Source: Marinilongibacter aquaticus (lineage in GTDB: Bacteria; Bacteroidota; Bacteroidia; Cytophagales; Spirosomataceae). From it: 64,000 nt of DNA. How positions within the stretch are numbered: the first letter of the stretch is position 1; each line of letters opens with the position of its first letter. Below, piece by piece: positions 18,025-27,458 of the stretch. A program made the position numbers and the translations under genes. The stretch is taken from the NCBI RefSeq assembly GCF_020149935.1, contig NZ_CP083757.1, forward strand, positions 3,187,501 to 3,251,500, in the 5' to 3' direction. Below the pieces are notes generated by a model that had not been told where the DNA came from, did not search any database, and saw only the letters and a list, made by a program, of their open reading frames with translations.

Positions 18025-19848
18025 ATGAAGACATATTTTAAACTGCTTTCTTTTGCCGGAAAGCTTCGGAATTTCATCATTCCATTCGTTTTCACTTCTT
18101 TGGTCTCAGGTGTTTTCGGTGCAGGGGTTTTGTATTTGGTGAAACCCATGCTCGAGGTGCTTTTCGATCAAGTGGGGCCCGATGCTTTGAACAAAATGCT
18201 GGTACGGCCCGAAGGCTACAATGCCATGGATTGGTTCAACCATTATTTTGCCCTCAATCTGCAAGAAGGTGGAAAAATGCAAGGCTTGAAGTTTGTGTGT
18301 AGTACGCTGATAGTCAGTATTGTAATAGGAAACGTGTTCCGCTATTTGGGCAATCGACTTCTGGAAGGATTTAAGGTAAACATGGTGGCCAATTTGCGTC
18401 AAGCGATTTTCGATCGGGCTTTGCAGCTCGAGTTGTCCTATTTTACCAATGAGCGGAAAGGCGACCTGATATCGCGGATCACCACCGATGTGCAAGAAGT
18501 GGAAAACAGCATTGGAAACACCTTTTCGGCTGGGATAAAAGATACGATTTTGCTATTGAGCTACTTGTTTTTGCTCTTTTATACTTCGGTTAAGCTCACG
18601 CTTTTTGCTTTGATCGTAATTCCAATCACGGGCGGTTTCTTGGGAATAATCACCAAAAAATTGCGGCACAATGCTCATCAGGGGCAAAATCGTTTGGCCA
18701 ATATTATCAGTTTGATGGACGAAACTTTTGGTGGCATGCGTGTGGTGAAAGCTTTTGTCGCCGAGCATTTCATCGGAGGGAAATTCAAAGAGGAAAACCA
18801 AGGGTATAAACGTTCCATTTTTTCGTATGCGGCCCGCCGTGAATTGGCCAGCCCTTTTTCCGAAGTAGTAGGTGTATCGATGGTTGCGGGTATTTTGCTT
18901 TACGGCGGTACTTTGGTTTTGGGGGAAAACGCGGCCATGGAAGCTTCGGCTTTTTTGGCGTACATCGCGATATTTTCACAAGTGGTTGTGCCGGCCAAAA
19001 GCATCACTCAATCGTTCAGTAATTCGCAGCGGGGGATTGTTTCCGGCGAACGCATTTTGAGTGTATTGGAAAGGGAGTCGAATATTGTCGATAAACCCGA
19101 TGCCGTTGAGATCAGCTCTTTTGAAAAGGAAATCGAATTCAAGCATGTGGGCTTTTCGTACATGTCGGATATGCCTGTGCTGCGGGATATCAATTTCGAG
19201 TTAAAAAAAGGGAAAAGCGTGGCTTTGGTTGGCCCTTCAGGTGGCGGCAAATCAACGATTTCTGATTTGGTGCCTCGTTTTTATGAGCCCAATGAAGGCG
19301 AAATAAGAATTGACGGATATAGATTGGATGAGGTGACGCAGCGTAGTTTGCGTAAACTCATGGGGATTGTTACTCAGGAACCCGTTTTGTTCAACGATAC
19401 AATTTACAACAACATCACTTTCGGTATAGAGGCTTCTGAAGAGGAGGTGATTCGGGCTGCAAAAATTGCCAATGCCCATACCTTTATTGAACAGCAAAGC
19501 GAAGGTTATCAAACGGTGATTGGCGACCGGGGTTCAAAGTTATCCGGCGGTCAGCGTCAGCGTATTTCCATTGCCCGTGCTGTGCTGCAAAATCCACCCA
19601 TTTTAATTTTGGACGAGGCCACTTCGGCTTTGGATACCGAATCGGAAAGGTTAGTTCAGGATGCATTGACTCATTTGATGGACAACCGCACCACTTTGGT
19701 GATTGCCCATAGGTTGAGCACCATTCAGCAAGCCGATGAAATATTGGTTATTCAAGATGGGAAAATTAAGGAAAGAGGAAACCACGAGAGCCTGTATGCC
19801 AATGAAAAAGGGCTGTACCGCAAACTGGTGGAAATGCAGGAAATGTAA
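18025..19848 (+). CDS. ABC exporter, MsbA-like, fused permease and ATPase
   Basis: 607-residue half-transporter: six membrane segments in residues 1-340 and an ATPase domain about 365-600. Walker A is GPSGGGKST, the signature is LSGGQRQR, Walker B is ILILDEATS, and the H-loop is IAHRLST. This matches lipid exporters such as MsbA (lipid A core flippase), but multidrug exporters share the same layout. The long hydrophilic insertion near residues 45-85 (DALNKMLVRPEGYNAMDWF) is seen in Bacteroidota members. The gene stands alone on the plus strand and ends in a bidirectional terminator. Confidence 0.9.
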   Translation: MKTYFKLLSFAGKLRNFIIPFVFTSLVSGVFGAGVLYLVKPMLEVLFDQVGPDALNKMLVRPEGYNAMDWFNHYFALNLQEGGKMQGLKFVCSTLIVSIVIGNVFRYLGNRLLEGFKVNMVANLRQAIFDRALQLELSYFTNERKGDLISRITTDVQEVENSIGNTFSAGIKDTILLLSYLFLLFYTSVKLTLFALIVIPITGGFLGIITKKLRHNAHQGQNRLANIISLMDETFGGMRVVKAFVAEHFIGGKFKEENQGYKRSIFSYAARRELASPFSEVVGVSMVAGILLYGGTLVLGENAAMEASAFLAYIAIFSQVVVPAKSITQSFSNSQRGIVSGERILSVLERESNIVDKPDAVEISSFEKEIEFKHVGFSYMSDMPVLRDINFELKKGKSVALVGPSGGGKSTISDLVPRFYEPNEGEIRIDGYRLDEVTQRSLRKLMGIVTQEPVLFNDTIYNNITFGIEASEEEVIRAAKIANAHTFIEQQSEGYQTVIGDRGSKLSGGQRQRISIARAVLQNPPILILDEATSALDTESERLVQDALTHLMDNRTTLVIAHRLSTIQQADEILVIQDGKIKERGNHESLYANEKGLYRKLVEMQEM

Positions 19849-19856
19849 GGTCAAAT

Positions 19857-19894
19857 AAAAAGCCATCATGGAAAATATCGCATGATGGCTTTTT
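19857..19894. terminator. Bidirectional terminator between convergent genes
   Basis: Arms aaaagccatcatg (from 19857) and catgatggctttt (19881-19894) around a 10-nt loop, with A and T runs on both sides. It serves the ABC exporter and the DUF2911 gene. Confidence 0.88.
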
Positions 19895-19919
19895 AGGGTT
19901 TTTTATATCTGTCGAGTAA

Positions 19920-20741
19920 TTACAAACTTTTGATCAAAGTTTCGTTTAGGCGAACATAATCCATGTTGCCTGCTTTTTTGGCCATTTCCATTGATGCTTT
20001 GGCTGCCGCTATGGCTTCGGTTTTATGGCCGGTTTTGGCCGCTACTTTGGCCAAGAGGTGACGCACCCAATACGCGTCTGGCTGAGCTTCGGCTGCTTTC
20101 TGAGCCCAAGCGTAGGCTTTATTCAAATCTTTTCCATTTTCATAATAGTAAGAGGCTGCAGCAAAATAAGGCTTGTTGTCCTTGTTCATCACCTCGTCGA
20201 TTTGGCCCATAATCTGAGCATCGATTTCAACACTTATCGGAATATCGACAACCACATTGTCCCAAAGAAGTTCGAGCGTTACACTGTTGCTGCTTTGGTT
20301 GTCCAAAAGAATAGTGAAGGTTTCGATCACCGCAGGAATTTCGTAGGCTTCTGCTTTAAAACGGATCACGTCGTCTTCGCTTTTATAATCAAAAACAGAG
20401 GTGCCTTTTTTCGCCAAGATAATTTCCCATTCTTTCTTTTCAGGAACGGTCAATAGCGAGTATGTACCTGCTTTCAAATCCTTTCCGCCAATGTTCACCT
20501 CTTGGCCAAAGGTAATCGTGGTAGGGCCGTTGGCTCCGGTTCTCCAAACCGATCCGTAAGGCACGAGGCTTCCAAAGATATCACGACCTTTTTTGCTTGG
20601 TCTTGAATAGTTGATTTCGATGGAAGATAGAGCGAAGTCTTGTTTGATGTTTTGTGTGGGGCTGGCGGCTGGCATTTTGATACCTTGTGCCGACACTTGC
20701 AGGGCTCCGAAAGCCAAAAGTGCGAATAGAATTTTCTTCAT
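19920..20741 (-). CDS. DUF2911 family secreted protein
   Basis: 273-residue protein with a signal peptide (ends VSAQ, about 19) and a DUF2911 domain (about 25-185), recognised by the order IEINYSRPSKKGRDIFG, GSVWRTGANGPTTITF, KAGTYSLLTVP and WEIILAK. The last 80 residues are helical and TPR-like (AASYYYENGKDLNKAYAWAQKAAEA). Function is unknown; the family is widespread in Bacteroidota. It lies in the same direction as, and downstream of, the small lipoprotein gene 55 bp away and could be co-transcribed. Confidence 0.85.
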   Translation of the reverse strand: MKKILFALLAFGALQVSAQGIKMPAASPTQNIKQDFALSSIEINYSRPSKKGRDIFGSLVPYGSVWRTGANGPTTITFGQEVNIGGKDLKAGTYSLLTVPEKKEWEIILAKKGTSVFDYKSEDDVIRFKAEAYEIPAVIETFTILLDNQSSNSVTLELLWDNVVVDIPISVEIDAQIMGQIDEVMNKDNKPYFAAASYYYENGKDLNKAYAWAQKAAEAQPDAYWVRHLLAKVAAKTGHKTEAIAAAKASMEMAKKAGNMDYVRLNETLIKSL

Positions 20742-20796
20742 TATTGGTCTGATTTTATTGTTTACGTAAAATTAAGGATTTGCTGTTAACAGAGTG

Positions 20797-21261
20797 TTAT
20801 TTATGGAAAATCAGCTCGATTTTAGAGGGCTTTCCATCGATTTCTTTTTGGCCCAGTAAATGCAGTTCGCCATTGGCCGAAAGTGCGAAACTATCGGCCG
20901 CGTCGAGCATTTTGAAATAATAATCTTCGCAGGCTTGGAGTGCTGGCGGTCCTAGTTTTTTGGTGCTGCCCACGCCTTTGACGTTCAACTTTCCAGAGCT
21001 TCTGTTGTATTTCAAAATGGAAAATGAGCCAAAATAGGCATTGACAAAGGATTGTCCACCGAAGCGGAAATGATCTTCTTCGGGTTCGATAACCAAGCTC
21101 ACCTCTTTTTCACGCAGCATTTGGCTGCATTCGAACGAAGCTTTGCCGTCTATTTCAATGGCTTCGAGGCTCCAGTTTTGATTGATTTGAGAAAGTTCGA
21201 CCTTTTCGCAAGAGATAAGGGTCAATAGCAAGGCAGTTGTGAGTACAAGTTTGAATGGCAT
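20797..21261 (-). CDS. Small lipoprotein, META/HslJ-like
   Basis: 154 residues with lipobox LLTLISC (Cys18). The mature part has the pattern of META (HslJ-like) domains: W-S-L-E-A-I, an FxFGGQSFVNAYFGSF strand, a cysteine-bearing helix near ACEDYYFKML, and a final L-x-L-L-G strand. The resemblance is weak and based on pattern only. It lies 37 bp downstream of an ABC exporter and 55 bp upstream of the DUF2911 gene on the same strand, so the three may form an operon. Confidence 0.6.
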   Translation of the reverse strand: MPFKLVLTTALLLTLISCEKVELSQINQNWSLEAIEIDGKASFECSQMLREKEVSLVIEPEEDHFRFGGQSFVNAYFGSFSILKYNRSSGKLNVKGVGSTKKLGPPALQACEDYYFKMLDAADSFALSANGELHLLGQKEIDGKPSKIELIFHK

Positions 21262-21298
21262 AGTTTTCGTTTTTTATTGAAACGGAAAAGGATTTGTT

Positions 21299-23149
21299 TT
21301 ATTGATATCCCGCAGCTTGTAAACTGAACAATTCGGCATAAAGTTTATCGGCGGCCATGAGTTCTTCGTGCGTGCCAATTTCGAGTACGGTGCCGCCTTT
21401 CAAAACCAAAATTCTGTCGGCCATGCGTACAGTACTGAAGCGGTGAGAGATAATCACCGCGGTTTTACCTTGAGTGAGGCCAATGAAGCGTTGAAACGCT
21501 TCGTATTCGGCACGGGCATCGAGAGCGGAGGTCGGTTCGTCCAAAATCAATACTTCAGCGTCTTTCATGTAGGCCCGAGCCAAAGCGATTTTCTGCCATT
21601 GTCCGCCCGAAAGCTCTGTGCCGTTTTTGAAACGTTTACCCAATTGTTGGTCCAGACCGTATTTCATCTGAGCAATTACCTGATTGGCCAAGCTTTTGTC
21701 GGAAGCCGAATCCAGCCGTTTTTGGTTGGCCATTTCTTCGATTTTGCCCACCGCGATATTTTCTTTCAAAGTCAGTTCGAATTTTACGAAATCCTGAAAA
21801 ATTACACCGAAAAATTCTTGATAGGCTTTGCGGTTGTAGGTGTTTATGTTTTGGCCATCGAGCAGGATCTCACCTTCGGAGGGAGCATAAAAACGCAGAA
21901 GCAGTTTGATGAGTGTGGTTTTTCCTGCTCCATTTTCGCCGACAAAGGCCAGTTTTTCTCCGGCTTTCAATGTGAAATTGACATGACGTAAAACCCAGCG
22001 TTCGCTGTTTGGGTATTTAAAACCCACATTCTTGAATACAAAACCGGTACCGATTTTATTCGGCATCTGAATTGCGTCTTCTTCTGTCGTGTCCGAATTT
22101 TCAATGTCCAAAAACTCGAAATAATCTTGCAAGTACAGGGCACTTTCAGTGATGGCCGTAAAGCGGATGAAGAAAGCCTGCAATTTGCCTCTAAGCCGAT
22201 TGAAAGAGCCCGAAAGAAAGGTCAAATCGCCAATGGTGATCAGGCCCGCAACGGTGCGAATGAGGATCAGAACGTAGGCTCCATAGTATGATAAAGCACT
22301 GAGGATATTGAATACAGAACCCCAAATGGCCCTTTTCTGAGAGAGCCTTTTGTTGGCTTCGTAGTATTTGTCCGACAGGATTTTGAAACGCGAAGAAAGG
22401 TAGTCGCTCAGGCCAAATAGTTTCACTTCTTTGGCGGTGATGTCACTGGCACCGGCATAGCGAAGGTAGTCGAGCTCGCGGCGTTCGGGTGTCCAGCTTC
22501 TGGCCAAGGAATAGCTTGTGCCGCTGAATTTGATTTCATTGAAAATGGTCGGCAAAATGGACACGATCAAGAGCACGATCAACCAAGGTTCGAAAAGAAC
22601 CAAACCGCCGAGTAAAGAAGCGATCACCACTATATCTTGTACTTGGGTGAGAATACTCGAGACCAAGCCCACGCGTCGGGTGGTTTGTTGGCGTGCACGT
22701 TCCAATTTGTCGTAAAATTCAGAATCTTCGAGTTGAGAAAGGTTCAGTGTTGCGGTTTTTTGAATCAATTCGATCGAAGACACATTGGCGTACTGATCGC
22801 CCAAAAGGCCTTCGGTAAAGGAAATAAGTCGATTGAAGAGATCGGAGGCTACGGCTAAAATCAATTCAATGGCGACGAGAACCCACAAATTGTGAAGATC
22901 TTTTTCGTCGGCATTGGCCTGTAAAATCACTTCGTCGATAATCATTTTGCCCACCCAAAGCAAAGCAACGGGAATGAAAGCATCGACCAATCTGCAAAGC
23001 AAATTGATGCTGAAAAGTGTACGGTTCACCTTCCACACTTTTCGGAAAAAGCGGGGCACGAATTTGAGGGAGGCGAAACTCTCGCGAAAGCGGATTTGCT
23101 GTGGCTTTAGCGATTTCAATGGAGGTCTTGGCATAAAATCAAAACCCAT
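21299..23149 (-). CDS. ABC transporter, fused permease and ATPase
   Basis: About 616 residues with a six-helix membrane domain (roughly 40-340) and an ATPase domain (about 370-610). Walker A is GENGAGKTT, the signature is LSGGQWQK, Walker B is VLILDEPTSALD, and the H-loop is ISHRFST. The divergence from the exporter at 18.0 kb and the LSGGQWQK signature place it in the NHLM/peptide or multidrug-type exporter group, but cargo is unknown. The open frame extends upstream to 23269, yet that extension is Cys-rich and unlike the family. ATG 23149 (MGFDFMPRPP) or 23134 (MPRPPLK) are the likely starts. Confidence 0.85.
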   Translation of the reverse strand: MGFDFMPRPPLKSLKPQQIRFRESFASLKFVPRFFRKVWKVNRTLFSINLLCRLVDAFIPVALLWVGKMIIDEVILQANADEKDLHNLWVLVAIELILAVASDLFNRLISFTEGLLGDQYANVSSIELIQKTATLNLSQLEDSEFYDKLERARQQTTRRVGLVSSILTQVQDIVVIASLLGGLVLFEPWLIVLLIVSILPTIFNEIKFSGTSYSLARSWTPERRELDYLRYAGASDITAKEVKLFGLSDYLSSRFKILSDKYYEANKRLSQKRAIWGSVFNILSALSYYGAYVLILIRTVAGLITIGDLTFLSGSFNRLRGKLQAFFIRFTAITESALYLQDYFEFLDIENSDTTEEDAIQMPNKIGTGFVFKNVGFKYPNSERWVLRHVNFTLKAGEKLAFVGENGAGKTTLIKLLLRFYAPSEGEILLDGQNINTYNRKAYQEFFGVIFQDFVKFELTLKENIAVGKIEEMANQKRLDSASDKSLANQVIAQMKYGLDQQLGKRFKNGTELSGGQWQKIALARAYMKDAEVLILDEPTSALDARAEYEAFQRFIGLTQGKTAVIISHRFSTVRMADRILVLKGGTVLEIGTHEELMAADKLYAELFSLQAAGYQ

Positions 23150-23256
23150 TTTATTTGGATTTGATTCAACCGCGAGGCTAAAACCGAGGCCTTGTTCTCG
23201 ACTTTGCCTTTGAAAATGAAATGCATATATTCGGGATAGAAATTTACATAACACAC

Positions 23257-24015
23257 ATGCACACAACAACTTTACATCTCATCTTTTTGGCTCTGTCCGT
23301 AGTGGCCTGCAATTCTGTAGACACAGCCAAGCTCAATCCCAAGACACACAGTGCTTCATTTATTGTAGATCAGTCCGGAAAAACGCACCGTTTGCCGGAA
23401 GGTGAAAGGCGAAATCCTGCAAAATATTTTGCAGAAATCGGCATTCCTACGCAAGCCAATGGTTTGGTCAGGGCAGCGGACTTTTCGCGTACAGATCGGG
23501 CCGAAAAGGTTTTCAAGTTCAAGGCTTTTTTGCAGAAACACGGCGAGGAAAGAACAGCGGAAATGCGGACGGCAATCGATTTGGCGGCCCGTATTGTTTT
23601 GTTTGACAAAGGTTTGCTGGCCTCTACCGATCTCAGGGATAAAGCAGAAAAAGAATATTTTGTTTTTGCGTATTTGGAGAATGCCGCGGTGCATACAGAA
23701 TCCATTTACAAAGTGATGGTCTTCGCGAAAGAGCATAAACTGTTTACGCAAGAACAAGAGTTGAAAATGAACTGGCTGATTGGTGAGTGTTTAAAGCAAG
23801 AAATTGAGCAAAAGACCAAAGGCATTGAGCACGATCAAAAGGAACTCCTGAAAAATCGTGAGTTGGAAGAGTTGTATTCAGAAATGATTGCGTGGAACAA
23901 AAAGGCTTTGGCCAATTTTCAATTGATGCAAGCCGAGGTAAAACATTGGCCCAAGCAAGCCTTCAACTGGCCCTTGGGCACCAGCTACTGGGAGCAATTG
24001 AACCAGAAGGGCTAG
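23257..24015 (+). CDS. Lipoprotein of unknown function
   Basis: 252 residues. ATG 23257 gives MHTTTLHLIFLALSVVAC, a lipoprotein signal with Cys at 18; the frame is open 12 codons further up but that would spoil the signal. The mature protein is mostly helical and charged, with a long predicted helix near EQELKMNWLIGECLKQEIEQ and a Trp-rich end (WPKQAFNWPLGTSYWEQL). No domain is recognised. It is convergent with der, 16 bp apart, and divergent from the ABC transporter at 21.3 kb. Confidence 0.65.
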   Translation: MHTTTLHLIFLALSVVACNSVDTAKLNPKTHSASFIVDQSGKTHRLPEGERRNPAKYFAEIGIPTQANGLVRAADFSRTDRAEKVFKFKAFLQKHGEERTAEMRTAIDLAARIVLFDKGLLASTDLRDKAEKEYFVFAYLENAAVHTESIYKVMVFAKEHKLFTQEQELKMNWLIGECLKQEIEQKTKGIEHDQKELLKNRELEELYSEMIAWNKKALANFQLMQAEVKHWPKQAFNWPLGTSYWEQLNQKG

Positions 24016-24027
24016 CTTCTGGTTTCT
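24001..24027 (+). terminator. Small hairpin overlapping the stop codon
   Basis: Arms aaccagaag and cttctggtt (24001-24024), then TTTCT. It overlaps the stop codon of the lipoprotein gene and lies just before the end of der on the other strand. The T-tract is poor, so termination is only possible. Confidence 0.4.
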
Positions 24028-24031
24028 CGGA

Positions 24032-25342
24032 CTATTTTTTTCTGAACAACACGGTAATGGCCACGCCATCAAAGCCGAAAGCGTCACGCAGTTTGTTTTT
24101 CAAGAAGCGTTCGTACGGTTCTTTGATGTACTGCGGCAAATTGCAGAAAAAGATAAAGGTGGGCGAAGGTGTAGGCAATTGCATAATGTACTTTATCTTG
24201 ATGTATTTGCCTTTCAATGCAGGAGGAGGTGTTTTTTCGATTATCGGCAACATCACCTCATTGATTTTCGAAGTCGGGATTTTTTGCTGACGACCTTCGT
24301 ACACTTCCATGGCCTTTTCGATCACCTGGAATATTCTTTGCTTGTTCAATGCCGAAGCAAAAATGAGTGGCATGTAATTCATGGGAGCCAATCTTTCGAG
24401 AATTTCCTTCTCCATGCGGTCGGCAGTTTTTGAGTCTTTTTCGATCAAATCCCATTTGTTTACCATCAATACGATTCCCTTTTTGGCATTGTGGGCATGG
24501 GCAATGATGTGAATATCCTGCGATTCGAGTCCTTTTTCGGCATCGAGCAAGATCACGCAAACATCTGCACTTTCGAGAGCTTTCAATGAACGCAACACCG
24601 AGTAGAACTCAATGTCTTCTTTCACTTTTGCCTTTTTTCGAATTCCGGCGGTGTCGGTCAAGATAAAGTCTTTCCCGAAAAGTTTGTAATGCGTGTGTAT
24701 CGAATCGCGGGTGGTGCCCGCAATATCGGTTACAATGCTGCGGTCTTTGCCAATGAGGGCATTCAGGAAAGAAGATTTGCCCGCATTCGGACGGCCCAAG
24801 ATGGCTATTTTGGGAATACCTGCATCGGGGTCTTCAATGCCTTCGTCTTCGAAATGTTTCACCACTTCGTCGAGCAAATCGCCCGTGCCCGAGCCATCCA
24901 TTGAAGAAATGGGGAAAACCTGATCGTATCCCAAGGCGTAAAACTCCGGAGCTACAAGGCTTTGGCGTTCAAAGGTTTCGGCTTTGTTGGCTACAATCAA
25001 TACGGGTTTGTCTACCCTACGCAACACGTTGGCAAATTCCTTGTCCAAATCGGTAAGGCCAGTCATGGTGTCTACCACGAAAAGCACCACCGAAGCTTCG
25101 TCTAAAGCCAAAGCCACTTGATCGCGAATGGCTCCTTCGAAGGTATCTTCAGAACCGACCACATAGCCTCCAGTATCGATAACCGTAAAATACTTCTCGG
25201 TCCATACCGACTGGCCGTAATGCCTGTCGCGGGTCACGCCCGCCACATTATCAGTAATGGCCATACGTTGTTCAATGAGTCTATTGAAAAGCGTAGACTT
25301 GCCTACATTCGGTCTTCCTACAATTGCAACAATATTGGCCAT
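24032..25342 (-). CDS. der: Ribosome-assembly GTPase Der (EngA)
   Basis: 436-residue essential GTPase for 50S ribosome maturation, with two tandem G domains and a C-terminal KH-like domain. G1 motifs are GRPNVGKST (about 8-16) and GRPNAGKSS (about 183). Both domains carry DTAG or DTGG, and NKAE or NKWD. The C-terminal part (PPALKGKYIKIKYIMQL, FVFFCNLP-like) is the KH domain. Length and motif order match the family. A -7 promoter box lies 52 bp upstream. Confidence 0.97.
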   Translation of the reverse strand: MANIVAIVGRPNVGKSTLFNRLIEQRMAITDNVAGVTRDRHYGQSVWTEKYFTVIDTGGYVVGSEDTFEGAIRDQVALALDEASVVLFVVDTMTGLTDLDKEFANVLRRVDKPVLIVANKAETFERQSLVAPEFYALGYDQVFPISSMDGSGTGDLLDEVVKHFEDEGIEDPDAGIPKIAILGRPNAGKSSFLNALIGKDRSIVTDIAGTTRDSIHTHYKLFGKDFILTDTAGIRKKAKVKEDIEFYSVLRSLKALESADVCVILLDAEKGLESQDIHIIAHAHNAKKGIVLMVNKWDLIEKDSKTADRMEKEILERLAPMNYMPLIFASALNKQRIFQVIEKAMEVYEGRQQKIPTSKINEVMLPIIEKTPPPALKGKYIKIKYIMQLPTPSPTFIFFCNLPQYIKEPYERFLKNKLRDAFGFDGVAITVLFRKK

Positions 25343-25393
25343 GCTTATTTGTCGATTTTATTCTAAATTAATGCCTTTTCGAGAAAAGGGCTG

Positions 25394-25401
25394 CAAAGGT
25401 A
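25394..25401 (-). promoter_or_regulatory. -7 promoter box of der
   Basis: TACCTTTG on the minus strand matches TAnnTTTG exactly. No convincing -33 TTTG at 19-21 bp spacing. Confidence 0.4.
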
Positions 25402-25583
25402 CGCAAATAAAACCAAATCGACTATCTAGCAGGGCTTAAAAAGAATGGACTAAGTGCTTCGTTTTAAGGCGGTTCTTGCTCAAATGTCGCTTAGAACACA
25501 CGCTGTGCACAACTCGAAATGTTTTTTGCGTAAAGGGAGTAAATCAAATTGCATGAAAAACAGTTCCAAATCGGGCCAAATGT

Positions 25584-26261
25584 TCAGTTCAGGGCTTCGA
25601 AATTCAGCTGTCCTTTGCCGCTTTTTACCACAATTTGAGTGAGACTCAATGTTTTGACGGCTTCGTTGCGGTTCATTTTTAAATCATTTTCAGGATCTCC
25701 TTCGCCACCGAATAGATGAAAGCGTTTCAAGTCATGGGCACCGGGCTTGGGATTTTCTTCCAAAAAATGTTTGAACCATATGGCTCTTTTAGCTCTGGTT
25801 TCTGCATTGTAGAGCGTGGACGAAGACCAGATCAAGGGTTTGTTGTTTGGTAAATAACTGGTTTCCACTTCATGCGTATTGCACTGGATTTGAATGATCT
25901 GATCTTGTTCATGTGGGAAAATGAGCATGGTGAAGGGTTCAATGTGTTCGAAATTGTATTTGGAAAGAAATTGTTTGTGATTGGCGTATTTTAAGTAATC
26001 GAGTACAACCAAACCGCGACTATGGCGATAAGGCGGTTTGGGTATGTGTTTTTCTTTTCCGCCATTGAGTAAGACAAGGCTTTGGCTTTCAGTGGTGGCA
26101 ATCCAGGTGCCTTGACCTTTGGGGTCTTTGGGGAAAACGACATTTTGCCGACCAATTTTATAAGGACGAGGGGATAAGGCCGTCGGCCTTTTTGGGTCTT
26201 CGTCGCGGTTGTTGGTCAAGACAAAACCCTTTTGAACGGGTACAAAAGTGAGTACACACAT
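25584..26261 (-). CDS. NRDE-family protein (TANGO2 homologue)
   Basis: 225 residues of the NRDE/TANGO2 family. The N-terminus MCVLTFVP, the family-naming NNRDEDPKRPT, and GTWIATTESQSLVLLNGG are all present. Cys2 is in the position of an N-terminal nucleophile. Eukaryotic TANGO2/HRG-9 has been linked to haem mobilisation; the bacterial role is unknown. ATG 26261 overlaps the TGA stop of the preceding DinB-like gene by 1 bp (TGATG), so it is translationally coupled. It is the last gene of a six-gene run with overlapping ends. Confidence 0.87.
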   Translation of the reverse strand: MCVLTFVPVQKGFVLTNNRDEDPKRPTALSPRPYKIGRQNVVFPKDPKGQGTWIATTESQSLVLLNGGKEKHIPKPPYRHSRGLVVLDYLKYANHKQFLSKYNFEHIEPFTMLIFPHEQDQIIQIQCNTHEVETSYLPNNKPLIWSSSTLYNAETRAKRAIWFKHFLEENPKPGAHDLKRFHLFGGEGDPENDLKMNRNEAVKTLSLTQIVVKSGKGQLNFEALN

Positions 26262-26755
26262 CAATGCGATATTTTTTGCTGGAAGGCCAAAGTCGAAGGG
26301 GCGACTCCGAAATTGGCGTCAATTTCAATTTCTTCAAAACAAGCCGTAATCGCCACTTTGATCAGGGCGAAATGGTGAATGCTGTGCTCGGTGAGGTAAA
26401 TCATCTCGCGATTCAGGCTGCTGGGAATTTGATAACATGTTTCGCCCAAATTGCATTCGAGCACAATGGATTTTTGCCAATCGTTCGAGGAAAAACATTC
26501 GCGAATTCTTTCCAATTTCTGCAAAGCAATGTACGGGGAGTTTTCGATTCCGAAATCCCGCTTGCGTTTGTCGTAATTGAGCAAGCCCGTTTGGCTGGCT
26601 AGGCCAAGGCATTCGTAAAACTCAATAATGTGCCTGAAATGTTGTCCCACGCTTACCCCGTGCAGTACTTCCAATTTTTGAGAATAGGCACTGGGTTCAA
26701 AAAGCTTGATCGCGTGCTCCAATTGGTCGAGTATTTCGAAATGATACTTTTTCAT
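26261..26755 (-). CDS. DinB/YfiT-like metal-binding four-helix protein
   Basis: 164 residues matching the DinB-like superfamily by layout: four long helices with spaced histidines, His39 and His42 in GQHFRHIIEF and His124/His127/His128 in TEHSIHH. These would bind one divalent metal as in YfiT and mycothiol- or bacillithiol-linked transferases. Substrate is unknown. ATG 26755 (MKKYHF) starts 4 bp after the stop of the outer-membrane protein gene; the longer frame would overlap that gene by 23 bp. Its stop overlaps the NRDE start. Confidence 0.75.
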   Translation of the reverse strand: MKKYHFEILDQLEHAIKLFEPSAYSQKLEVLHGVSVGQHFRHIIEFYECLGLASQTGLLNYDKRKRDFGIENSPYIALQKLERIRECFSSNDWQKSIVLECNLGETCYQIPSSLNREMIYLTEHSIHHFALIKVAITACFEEIEIDANFGVAPSTLAFQQKISH

Positions 26756-26759
26756 CGTT

Positions 26760-27458
26760 TTAGAATTGATAAAAGAATGCAAGGTGCGGGAGCAGGGTTT
26801 TCAGTCGGTACCGATCGTTTCCGTAGGTGAGTTTCTGATCGGCCGTGTATTCAATAAATTGAAAAGAAATGCCGAGTCGGAGCCCCCAATTTTCGTTGAC
26901 AGCGTATCGGCCATAAAGTTCAGAATTCAGGCTGCCGCGGTCGCTGTCACTGATCAAAAGCACATTGAAAGGAGTGGGTTTCAGGTTTTGTTCTGTTTGG
27001 TTATACCCTTCGGATTGCGAGGCGTGAAAAAGGCCCTTTTGGGCTTTGCCCACCGTAAAACCCAGGGCATCGATATTGAAACCCAAGCCAAATTTAGAAG
27101 TGAATGCATATTCGAGATTGAGCAGGGCGTTGAGGTTGGCCATACTGGTCCGGTTTACGCTCATGGTATCCAGCTTTTCATCTTTATAGGCCGTAAAAAA
27201 GGCCACAATACTCTGTTTGCCCGAGGTCAGTTCTGCCGGTGCGGTGATGAGTTCTTTTGGTCCACTGGTGTAAAAGGTGGAGCGAAGCCCCCAGCCAATT
27301 TTTATTTTTTTGTTTGTGCCAATACCGTATTGTTTTTGGTAGGAAAGGGCACTTGAGAAACCGTCGCGGGCTGCCAAACTTAAATCGATGTAGTTTTGAC
27401 CGAAGCCTTGTGAGGCAAAGAGGCCAAGTAAAATAAAAATAAAGGTGATTTTTTTCAT
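26760..27458 (-). CDS. Outer-membrane beta-barrel protein of unknown function
   Basis: 232 residues with a signal peptide (ends GFGQ, about 21) and amphipathic strands with aromatic girdles, ending in FFYQF. The terminal Phe is typical of BAM substrates. Strands such as KIGWGLRSTFYTS, FGLGFNIDALGFTVG and WGLRLGISFQFIEY are spaced as in an 8-10-strand barrel. No specific family is recognised. Its start overlaps the stop of the ATP-grasp gene by 4 bp (ATGA, 27455-27458). Confidence 0.75.
   Translation of the reverse strand: MKKITFIFILLGLFASQGFGQNYIDLSLAARDGFSSALSYQKQYGIGTNKKIKIGWGLRSTFYTSGPKELITAPAELTSGKQSIVAFFTAYKDEKLDTMSVNRTSMANLNALLNLEYAFTSKFGLGFNIDALGFTVGKAQKGLFHASQSEGYNQTEQNLKPTPFNVLLISDSDRGSLNSELYGRYAVNENWGLRLGISFQFIEYTADQKLTYGNDRYRLKTLLPHLAFFYQF

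Noticed and set aside
25343-25583. Possible small RNA between der and the NRDE gene
   Set aside because: 240 bp with only a -7 box for der. No stable hairpin with a T-run, and no known RNA motif was recognised.
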